DNA of 31,800 bases from positions 1-31,800 of the forward strand of contig JAEZJK010000073.1 in assembly GCA_023415835.1 (NCBI GenBank), read 5' to 3'. Each line of letters opens with the position of its first letter. Within the stretch, counting starts at the first letter, position 1. The notes beneath the pieces are model-generated. The model was not told where the DNA came from. It was given only the letters and a program-made list of their open reading frames with translations, and ran no database searches. The stretch comes from Bacillota bacterium (GTDB lineage: Bacteria; Bacillota; UBA4882; UBA8346). Positions 25,598 through 31,800 of this stretch are shown piece after piece. The translations under genes were made by a program, and so were the position numbers.

Positions 25598-25732
25598 TAA
25601 ATTGAAATCAATTTTAATGGTGCTTTTCCATCCCTAAATCATGGATGGAAAAGGGCAAAGTACTGTATTTATTTCAATTTATGGATCAAGGAAAATATGT
25701 TGAATTTAAAAAACTAAATTCAACATATGTAG
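25598..25732 (+). repeat. palindromic repeat element, copy 3 (hairpin-linker-hairpin)
   Basis: First hairpin: ATAAATTGAAAT base with tip CTTTTCCATCC/GGATGGAAAAG, closely matching copy 1. Linker TATGGATCAAGGAAAATATG at 25680-25699 differs from the others at two positions. Second hairpin: ATATGTTGAATTTA with TAAATTCAACATAT around an A-rich loop. It fills the gap between the two permease genes and stops just before the ribosome binding site of the second, so it would be part of the operon mRNA. Confidence 0.87.
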
Positions 25733-25747
25733 AAGGGAGTTTCATTG

Positions 25748-26611
25748 ATGATTGACAAATTGGATTTTTCAAAGGGCAACCGGGCCCGGCTGATGTTTGT
25801 AATCTTTAACTATCTGTTTATGGTGCTGATAATCGCCCTCATGCTTATCCCTCTGCTGAAGGTGCTATCCGATTCAATAGATAATACCGCTTTTTACGGC
25901 ATGAGCCTTATACCCAAAAAACCGTCGCTAGCGGCCTATGAAAGGATCATTAACAGCGCTTCATTGTACCGGCCGTTTTTAATATCGGTATATGTGACGA
26001 TAGTCGGAACCTTGGTCGCCATGTTTTTTACCACTACCGGGGCCTATGTTATGGCTCAAAAAGGTTTGCCGGGACGGGGAATATTTATCTGGATGATTTT
26101 AGCCGCCATGCTTTTCCAGGCCGGAATGATACCCGCTTATATGAATATTAAAAATTTAGGCATCATGAATACATTATGGGCGGTTATTTTACCGATGGCC
26201 CTCAGGAATTATAATTTAATCCTGATGCGTAACTTCTTCATGGAGATCCCGGACAGCGTGACCGAAGCGGCTGAGATCGACGGCGCATCGCCTTTTCAAA
26301 TATTTTGGCGGATTATGCTGCCGATGTCCAAACCGGCCTTGGCGACTATCGGTTTGTTTTGTATAGTCGAATATTGGAATGACTTCTTCCATTACGTAAT
26401 CTATATTAACGACAGTAATCTCTATAACTTCCAGGTCAAGTTGAGGGATATGGTATTGCAAGACGACTACGGCAGTTCATCCGTGGTGGTATACGGCCGT
26501 AGTCTCCAAAATGCCGCTATTATTGCGGCGATGATTCCGGTATTGATCTTATACCCGTTTTTACAGAAGTACTTTGTTAAGGGGATCAATCTCGGGGCGA
26601 TTAAAGGATGA
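25748..26611 (+). CDS. sugar ABC transporter permease, YtcP type
   Basis: Second CUT1-type membrane subunit (YtcP/AraQ-like), 287 residues with six predicted helices and the EAA loop EAAEIDGASPFQIFWRIMLP. Start ATG at 25748 with GGGAG at 25735-25739; a TTG one codon upstream is an alternative. With the preceding permease it makes the membrane channel for the substrate delivered by the solute-binding protein encoded next. Confidence 0.93.
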   Translation: MIDKLDFSKGNRARLMFVIFNYLFMVLIIALMLIPLLKVLSDSIDNTAFYGMSLIPKKPSLAAYERIINSASLYRPFLISVYVTIVGTLVAMFFTTTGAYVMAQKGLPGRGIFIWMILAAMLFQAGMIPAYMNIKNLGIMNTLWAVILPMALRNYNLILMRNFFMEIPDSVTEAAEIDGASPFQIFWRIMLPMSKPALATIGLFCIVEYWNDFFHYVIYINDSNLYNFQVKLRDMVLQDDYGSSSVVVYGRSLQNAAIIAAMIPVLILYPFLQKYFVKGINLGAIKG

Positions 26612-26714
26612 TTATAATTGTGAATTTAGGTGTTTATATGGCCTCCAAACCATGATTGTCAGTGGAGGAATGAAACGCTTAAATTAATAAAAATCAAAAA
26701 AGGGGTGTGTTTGA

Positions 26715-28157
26715 TTGACAAAGAAACTGGTAAAGGTTTTGACGTTGATTTTAGCTGTCGCTGTTTTGGCCTCTGTTTCCCTGGCAGCTAAAAAAGAAGT
26801 GGCGAAACCAAAAAAGATTGTAGCATTTTTGGACACCATCAGTATTAAGGAATCAGGTCAAGATGAATTTGTCAAGGAGTATAAAAAATTTACCGGAATT
26901 GATTTAGAAATTATTCAACCGGTACATAACCAATACAATGAAAAACTCCGCTTGGCCTTTGCCGCGGGCGAGATACCAGATGTCGTGGAAGTGGCCGAAG
27001 TGAATTATGTAAACTATGCCAATGAAGGCGCTTTTATCGACTTGGAACCTTATATCAAAAAGTCGGAGATTTGTAAAAAGATCGATCAGAAGAATTTCGA
27101 ATCGGTAAGAGTGAACGGGAAAATCTATGGTTACCCGAAAGAAAAAGGTGACGGTCCGGTCACCTATGTCCGGACTGATTGGCTTAAAAATCTCGGAATG
27201 AACGCGCCGACGACTTGGAATGAATACTATGCCTTGTTAAAAGCGTTTACCTTTAATGATCCCGATAAGAACGGCAAGAATGATACTTATGGATTTACCG
27301 CCCCTGGGCCTACCGGGGATAATGTGATTTCGTTCGCTAATAACTATTATCGGGATATTTATCAAGACGCCAGTCCGGAATTTGAAAAGGTAAATGGTAA
27401 ATGGGTCGACGGTTTTTCACAGCCCGCGATGAAAGGGGCTTTGGAGAGATTCCGCAAAGTATATCAGGAAAAATTGGTTGATCCCGAAATCTTTACTAAT
27501 AAAACTTCAACTTGCCGCGAAAAATTCCAGTCGGGTAAAGCCGGGTTCTTTACCTATTGGTATGGTTTATGGAATACCAAACTGGAAAGGGATTTGCAGA
27601 AAAATTTAGGAAATACCGCCACAATAACCTCAATCCCGGCTATCAAAGGAAGCTATTATGCAGCTAGAGTTCCGGGAGTTCTCGCTATACCTATGAACTC
27701 AAAAAATCCTGAGGCTGTGTTCAAGTATTTCCTAGACTACTCGCACGATGGCGGCCAAGGTCAAATGCTCTTCGTCCACGGCGTCGAAAACGTTCACTGG
27801 GCTAAGAAAGACGGGGCTCATGTCAAACTTCCGTTGCTGTTTAACCCGACCGCTTTGTATACTAAGAATTTCTACAACATTGAAACAGTTATGACTCCAT
27901 GGAACGATCCGTTCCCAATGGATGAGAGAATCATTAAATCCCGGGACGATTTTATGAAGAGTTACCGGCAAGCTTCGTTGGCGCCGATGCCTGAGTCCAG
28001 AATGAAAATTGACCAAGAGATTTATAATATGAAAAATGAAATTATGGGCAAGGTTTTACTTGGTGAGATAACAGTCGACCAAGGGCTGGGTAGATATAAG
28101 AAAGAATCTGAAGCCCTAGGAATTAAAAAGGCTGTAGCCGATATGAACAAGAAATAG
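26715..28157 (+). CDS. sugar ABC transporter solute-binding protein
   Basis: Extracellular substrate-binding protein of the LipO/YtcQ-like group (480 residues) that captures an oligosaccharide and passes it to the two permeases. An N-terminal signal (MTKKLVKVLTLILAVAVLAS) is followed by a mature domain with typical family segments such as YVRTDWLKNLGMNAPTTWNE (about 155-174). Most Bacillota homologues are lipoproteins with a Cys after the signal, but no Cys is present here (LASVSLAAKK), so the protein is probably released by signal peptidase I, or held by its uncut signal. Start is TTG at 26715 with GGGGTG 8 nt upstream. The neighbouring glycosidase and xylose genes suggest a xylan-derived ligand. 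Confidence 0.92.
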   Translation: MTKKLVKVLTLILAVAVLASVSLAAKKEVAKPKKIVAFLDTISIKESGQDEFVKEYKKFTGIDLEIIQPVHNQYNEKLRLAFAAGEIPDVVEVAEVNYVNYANEGAFIDLEPYIKKSEICKKIDQKNFESVRVNGKIYGYPKEKGDGPVTYVRTDWLKNLGMNAPTTWNEYYALLKAFTFNDPDKNGKNDTYGFTAPGPTGDNVISFANNYYRDIYQDASPEFEKVNGKWVDGFSQPAMKGALERFRKVYQEKLVDPEIFTNKTSTCREKFQSGKAGFFTYWYGLWNTKLERDLQKNLGNTATITSIPAIKGSYYAARVPGVLAIPMNSKNPEAVFKYFLDYSHDGGQGQMLFVHGVENVHWAKKDGAHVKLPLLFNPTALYTKNFYNIETVMTPWNDPFPMDERIIKSRDDFMKSYRQASLAPMPESRMKIDQEIYNMKNEIMGKVLLGEITVDQGLGRYKKESEALGIKKAVADMNKK

Positions 28158-28180
28158 TATTTTGGATAGTGCGGGTATTA

Positions 28181-28220
28181 GAGAAAGTCTCCAGCAACGG
28201 GGACTTTCTCTATAATTTTT
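28181..28220 (+). terminator. intrinsic terminator after the solute-binding protein gene
   Basis: GAGAAAGTCTCC (28181-28192) pairs with GGGGACTTTCTC (28199-28210) around the loop AGCAAC, followed by TATAATTTTT. It closes the transporter operon and separates it from the glycosidase gene. Confidence 0.88.
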
Positions 28221-28232
28221 GAATTCATGATT

Positions 28233-28433
28233 CTATATATGTCGCAATAAGTTTCTTGACTATCCCGGATTATTGCGACATATTTTCCTTTTTTTATATT
28301 TCACCGCGACTACCTTAGTTGCTGCTATAAACTCCTCCTCGATGGTTCATAAATTGAAATAAATACTATATTTTGTTCTTTTCCATCCACGGTTTAAGTA
28401 TGGAAAAGCATAAAAAAATTTATTTCAATTTAT
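28233..28433 (-). repeat. palindromic repeat element, copy 4, with interrupted linker
   Basis: On the minus strand the order is first hairpin (28433-28349; base ATAAATTGAAATAAAT, tip CTTTTCCATAC with GGATGGAAAAG), then linker, then second hairpin (28288-28233; ATATGTCGCAATAA with TTATTGCGACATAT, ending ATATAG). The linker begins ATGAA and ends GGAAAATATG, but about 60 bp of other sequence separate the two ends. It fills most of the 340-bp gap between the transporter terminator and the glycosidase gene; no other feature was recognised there. Confidence 0.83.
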
Positions 28434-28496
28434 ATACATTGGATTCCTTTTCCTTAGCGGCTTCCGTCCAAGTTAATGAGTAGGGGAGATTTCCGG

Positions 28497-30077
28497 ATGA
28501 AACAGATTATTAATCCGATTTTACGGGGGTTCAACCCTGACCCGTCAGTTTTACGGGTAGGGGATGATTACTATATCGCCACTTCGACCTTTGAATGGTA
28601 TCCAGGGGTTTTAATTCACCATTCCAGGGATCTAATCCATTGGAAACCGATAGCCCGGCCTTTAAACCGGCTTTCCCAATTGGACATGAGAGGCGTCCTG
28701 AATTCGGGGGGGATTTGGGCGCCTTGCCTCACTTACGATCAAGGGTTATTTTATTTAATTTATACAGTGGTGAAGAATAAAGGGACAATCTTTAAGGACA
28801 CTCATAATTATTTAGTGACAGCTAAAGAGATCGCCGGAGAATGGTCGGAACCGATCCACCTTAACAGCAGCGGTTTTGATCCGTCGCTCTTTCATGATGA
28901 TGACGGCCGGAAATGGCTAGTCAATGTCTTATGCGAATTCCGAAAGGGCCGGGACCGGTTTGGCGGTATTATTCTTCAGGAGTATTCTCCGGAACAAAAA
29001 AAGCTGGTTGGATCGATCGTCAACATTTTTAAAGGCACCGAACTTGGCAAGACCGAGGGGCCCCATTTATATAAATGGCATGGTTACTATTACCTGTTAA
29101 CTGCTGAGGGCGGTACTGGTTTGGGGCATGCAGTTACTATGGCCCGTTCAAAACAGCTTACCGGTCCATATGAGATGGATCCGGAAAATCCGGTTTTAAC
29201 CACCAGAGATGACCCTAACTTTCCGATTCAGAGGGCGGGACACGGGGATGTTGTTCAAACGCAAAACGGTGAAAGGTATATGGTTCATCTTTGCGGCCGC
29301 CCGATACCGAGTAAAGGCCGGTGTATCCTTGGCCGTGAAACTTGTATTCAGAAGATGGTTTGGACGGATGACCTTTGGTTGCGTTTAGCTGTCGGCGGCC
29401 ATAAACCCCAACTGGAAGTGACCGCTCCGGATTTGCCGGAGCATCCTTGGGAAGCGGAACCGGTTCGGGATGATTTTAATACGGCAACATTGAATCTTAA
29501 CTGGCAGACACTGCGGTTGCCTTTGGGAGAAGATTCGATGTCTCTATCGGAACGTAAGGGTTATCTACGGTTAAAAGGCCGGGAATCGTTAGGTTCAAAG
29601 TACATCCAAAGCCTGGTTGCCCGGAGACAACAAGCTTTTTGTTATACTGCGGCAACTTGTGTTGAGTTCGAGCCGGAGACATTTCAGCAGATGGCCGGGT
29701 TAATCTGTCTTTATGATACCCAAAACTTTTATTATCTCTATATCTCCCGCGATGAGGCGTTAGGAAAATGCTTGGGGATCTTTACTTGTCAAAATAATTC
29801 CTTTGAACAACCATTGGATAGGGAGGTTTGTATTGAAGGTTGGGAAAGGTGTTATCTTAGGGCCGATGTAGATTATGACCGGCTCCAGTTTTCCTATTCC
29901 GAGGACGGGAATGATTGGGTAGAGATTGGGCCGGTGCTGGATGCCAGCACACTTTCGGACGAATTTTGTAAAGAAGGTCAATATACCGGAGCGTTTGTCG
30001 GATTATGCTGTCAGGATCTTTCCGGACGCCGGAAACCAGCTGATTTTGATTACTTTGAGTATCTGGAACGGGATTAG
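28497..30077 (+). CDS. GH43 glycoside hydrolase, beta-xylosidase-like
   Basis: Glycosidase of family 43 (526 residues) that probably releases xylose from the non-reducing end of xylo-oligosaccharides. The five-bladed propeller has the three family residues in order: Asp15 (NPDPS, general base), Asp128 (GFDPSLFHDD, pKa modulator) and Glu187 (KTEGPHLY, general acid). These positions agree with characterised GH43 xylosidases. From about 315 on is a beta-sandwich domain typical of this subgroup. No signal peptide is seen, so it acts inside the cell on imported oligosaccharide. ATG at 28497 has GGGGAG 8 nt upstream; the ATG 21 nt earlier is less likely. Arabinofuranosidase activity is an alternative. 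Confidence 0.92.
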   Translation: MKQIINPILRGFNPDPSVLRVGDDYYIATSTFEWYPGVLIHHSRDLIHWKPIARPLNRLSQLDMRGVLNSGGIWAPCLTYDQGLFYLIYTVVKNKGTIFKDTHNYLVTAKEIAGEWSEPIHLNSSGFDPSLFHDDDGRKWLVNVLCEFRKGRDRFGGIILQEYSPEQKKLVGSIVNIFKGTELGKTEGPHLYKWHGYYYLLTAEGGTGLGHAVTMARSKQLTGPYEMDPENPVLTTRDDPNFPIQRAGHGDVVQTQNGERYMVHLCGRPIPSKGRCILGRETCIQKMVWTDDLWLRLAVGGHKPQLEVTAPDLPEHPWEAEPVRDDFNTATLNLNWQTLRLPLGEDSMSLSERKGYLRLKGRESLGSKYIQSLVARRQQAFCYTAATCVEFEPETFQQMAGLICLYDTQNFYYLYISRDEALGKCLGIFTCQNNSFEQPLDREVCIEGWERCYLRADVDYDRLQFSYSEDGNDWVEIGPVLDASTLSDEFCKEGQYTGAFVGLCCQDLSGRRKPADFDYFEYLERD

Positions 30078-30102
30078 GCAAAGTTGGCCCTAATGTTATG
30101 AA

Positions 30103-30135
30103 AAAGAGGCGTATCAAGACGCCTCTTTAATAATT
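30103..30135. terminator. bidirectional intrinsic terminator between GH43 and xylA
   Basis: AAAGAGGCGT (30103-30112) pairs with ACGCCTCTTT (30119-30128) around a 6-nt loop, with A-rich and T-rich flanks, between convergent genes. It can serve both strands. Confidence 0.85.
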
Positions 30136-30164
30136 TGAGGATAAATTTTGAACTTTAGTTATCC

Positions 30165-31298
30165 TTAACCTTCATACATTTCCTTAAAGTGGCGATAGGC
30201 AAGGCCGACGGCTTCACGGATCAGGTCCTCGGCTTTGCCGGTCTCCCGTTGGCTCAATAGATTCATGAGCCTTTGCCGGTTCAATTCTTGAGCTGCCCGG
30301 GAACAGGCTTCCCAGCTGAGGACGGAACGGATCACCCGATCAGTACCTTGTTCGATATTATCATAAGGCCGGACTTGCATATCATGGCCTTTCCAACGGT
30401 TGAAACCAGCCTCAGCGATTAACCCGGCGATGGCGATGTTCATACCGTTGATTCGGGTTCCATGGTCGATATCAAATTTGCCGGGACCGCCCAAGATAAT
30501 ACCGTCGTTATATCCCTGGCTGTTAAGGTGCATATGGATCATGGCGTCATTGTCAAGCTCTTCGACAGTATCGTAAATATGGTCTAACCCAACCATTTCC
30601 GAGTGGCCGAACTCTTTGTTGACGCCTTTCTTTTTCCGGGAAACCCCAAATTCTTCCTCAATTTTTCTAAAAAACAATAAGGCTGAGGCGACGGTAGGCA
30701 GCAACATTGCGGGATGACCTTCGTTTGGCTTGGGTTCGATGCCAATATAGAGTGATTCTCCTTGCTTGGCTTCGTACTTACATAGTTTAGCGATACTTTC
30801 TTTCAAGTTTTGATACATGTTCCGGATGGCGACAGTGGCCAGGTCGTACCCGTAAGAACCGTTCCAGAGGACGAAAGAGGGCGCTTTGGCCGGATCAGGA
30901 TGCCAGGCTTTTTTAAGCGCACCATAAGCGAGATCCACCGTTTTTTGACCCAACATTTCAGCTGCTTCACGTTCTTTAGGATCCAATGATGCAATTCCGC
31001 CATAGCCGAAATGGCTATGGGCCCCGGGGGTGATCATCGCCAGGTACATGTTGGCGTCAGATAGAGCGTCGGCGATTGCCGGAGCGGTCTTTTCGTTGAC
31101 TTCGGTGTCATAGTGAAGTTCGAATCCGAGTTGAACGTTGCCGGGTAACCGGGGGGCGATTTTTTGCTTGATTAGTTGAATGACTCCAACGGCGTCAAGC
31201 TTTTCCGAGCTCCATTCGGGCCTAATGTTCGCGGGTACAAATCCTCCTTTGCCCGGATTAAAGGTCCAACGACAGATGGCATGTAATGATTTTTCCAT
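30165..31298 (-). CDS. xylA: divergent xylose isomerase-like TIM-barrel protein
   Basis: Predicted to convert D-xylose to D-xylulose (377 residues). Family residues visible are the catalytic His62 with Asp64 (ELHYDTE), metal ligand Glu188 with Lys190 in EPKPNE, Glu229 and His232 (NKEFGHSEM), and the late Asp276/Asp278 pair (KFDIDH). An oddity is HMHLN at 255-259, where standard xylose isomerases have HIDLN: a metal-binding Asp is His257 here. The protein may therefore be a separate branch with altered metal use or another sugar substrate. ATG at 31298 follows GAGGAGG at 7-nt spacing. It lies downstream of the xylulokinase gene on the same strand, with a palindromic element between them, which supports the xylose role. 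Confidence 0.85.
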   Translation of the reverse strand: MEKSLHAICRWTFNPGKGGFVPANIRPEWSSEKLDAVGVIQLIKQKIAPRLPGNVQLGFELHYDTEVNEKTAPAIADALSDANMYLAMITPGAHSHFGYGGIASLDPKEREAAEMLGQKTVDLAYGALKKAWHPDPAKAPSFVLWNGSYGYDLATVAIRNMYQNLKESIAKLCKYEAKQGESLYIGIEPKPNEGHPAMLLPTVASALLFFRKIEEEFGVSRKKKGVNKEFGHSEMVGLDHIYDTVEELDNDAMIHMHLNSQGYNDGIILGGPGKFDIDHGTRINGMNIAIAGLIAEAGFNRWKGHDMQVRPYDNIEQGTDRVIRSVLSWEACSRAAQELNRQRLMNLLSQRETGKAEDLIREAVGLAYRHFKEMYEG

Positions 31299-31330
31299 TT
31301 AACAACCTCCTCATATTTTTTATTTTGTAA

Positions 31331-31420
31331 CTATATAAGTTGAATTAAATTTCTTATATACATCATGTCCCTAGAGCCGGCCATGATGGAAAAATTAATG
31401 AATTTACTTCATCCTATATA
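31331..31420 (-). repeat. palindromic element, hairpin type C, copy 2
   Basis: The reverse complement of this segment matches 21845-21932 through the CATCATGGCCGGCT tip and the 3' arm AATTTAATTCAACTTATATAG. Its other arm has changed to an ATAGGATGAAGTAAATTC end like element D. It lies in the xylB-xylA spacer; the rest of that spacer (31421-31531) shows nothing I can support. Confidence 0.83.
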
Positions 31421-31531
31421 TCCAGCAGTCCGCTTAGGCAAGAGCACAAGGCGTGAGGCATGATTAAAAGCGTGAAAGCAGAACTGATTGCTGGGTCACT
31501 ATTGTTGTCTAGAGTTCCTAGGTTTTTGTTC

Positions 31532-31800
31532 TTACTCGCGCCCCATGCCTGAAGAGTTACTTTGTTTCTTGAGTTGTGAAAGTAAAACTGTCAGCCATTT
31601 TTGGTATGCGTCACGGTAAGCCTCGGAAAGGGCTCGGTTGGGATGGATAGTTTTAACCAGTTCCAGTCCGTTAAAGGCTTGTTGGTAATTTTGATAAATA
31701 CCGGCGCCGATCCCGGCGCCCCGGGCAGCTCCTTGGGAACCGTCGGTATTGTATAGTTCGACTTGAGCGCCGCTAATAGTAGCAAATGTTTCGCTAAAGA
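31532..31800 (-). CDS. xylB: xylulokinase, 3' part only
   Basis: The last 88 codons of a sugar kinase that phosphorylates D-xylulose to xylulose 5-phosphate. The frame is open to the window edge and ends with TAA at 31534-31532. The visible C-terminus has QVELYNTDGSQGAARGAGIG followed by a Tyr/Gln/Asn-rich helix, which is the conserved end of FGGY-family xylulokinases (the Gly/Ala-rich ATP-site helix). The start lies beyond the window. The gene precedes xylA on the minus strand and forms with it the pair that feeds xylose into the pentose phosphate pathway. Confidence 0.88.
   Translation of the reverse strand, partial: FSETFATISGAQVELYNTDGSQGAARGAGIGAGIYQNYQQAFNGLELVKTIHPNRALSEAYRDAYQKWLTVLLSQLKKQSNSSGMGRE

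Noticed and set aside
26668..26682. Possible catabolite-repression (cre) site, TGAAACGCTT
   Set aside because: One central base is missing compared with the consensus, so the half-site spacing is wrong.
31591..31785. 64-residue minus-strand frame at the window end
   Set aside because: It is a shadow of the xylulokinase 3' end, which reads in a different frame with a clear family match.

Overview
The window looks like a piece of a Gram-positive-type (Bacillota, clostridial or Hydrogenispora-like) chromosome. The supporting signs are strong AGGAGG-type ribosome binding sites, several TTG starts, a T-box riboswitch, intrinsic terminators with U-tracts, a type III plus type I glutamine synthetase pair with an ANTAR regulator, and a YesN/LplB/YtcP-type sugar regulator and transporter. 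The species cannot be named from the sequence alone.

Layout. (1) 1-1085: 3' part of an ABC exporter. (2) 1.2-11.1 kb: a defence block on the + strand. It is a compact type I restriction-modification operon hsdM-hsdS-hsdR with a HELMH metallopeptidase overlapping hsdR, then a separate AT-rich gene carrying a PD-(D/E)xK nuclease signature. HsdS has a C-terminal extension of about 200 residues that resembles Panacea/DUF4065-type antitoxin domains. (3) 11.1-12.5 kb: a decayed zone with a ribbon-helix-helix-like small gene (probably frameshifted), the start of an Abi-type abortive infection gene, a truncated duplicate of the neighbouring PPOX gene and a 42-bp tandem repeat. The intact PPOX-family flavoprotein gene follows (minus strand).

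(4) 13.0-21.5 kb: a nitrogen-assimilation cluster. On the minus strand are glnN (GSIII), an Amt ammonium channel fused to a PII domain, and asnB behind a T-box leader. Divergently on the plus strand are a 22-codon small ORF, glnA (GSI) and a NitR-like ANTAR protein with a degenerate receiver. The glnN leader contains an intrinsic terminator mutually exclusive with a hexaloop hairpin of the kind ANTAR proteins bind, suggesting antitermination by the NitR-like protein. Together these genes import ammonium, fix it into glutamine and make asparagine.

(5) 21.5-31.8 kb: a xylan/xylose-type utilisation region. It has a membrane AraC-type regulator, two CUT1-type permeases, a solute-binding protein and a GH43 beta-xylosidase-like enzyme on the plus strand. 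Convergent to them are a divergent xylose isomerase and the 3' end of xylulokinase on the minus strand. The genes would sense and import an oligosaccharide, cleave it inside the cell, and send xylose to xylulose 5-phosphate.

Running through parts 4-5 is a family of long imperfect palindromes, several arranged as hairpin, a conserved 20-nt linker, then a second hairpin. It occurs in at least four intergenic places plus related single hairpins, and is the most unusual recurring structure in the window. All calls rest on reading the sequence; no database search was possible.
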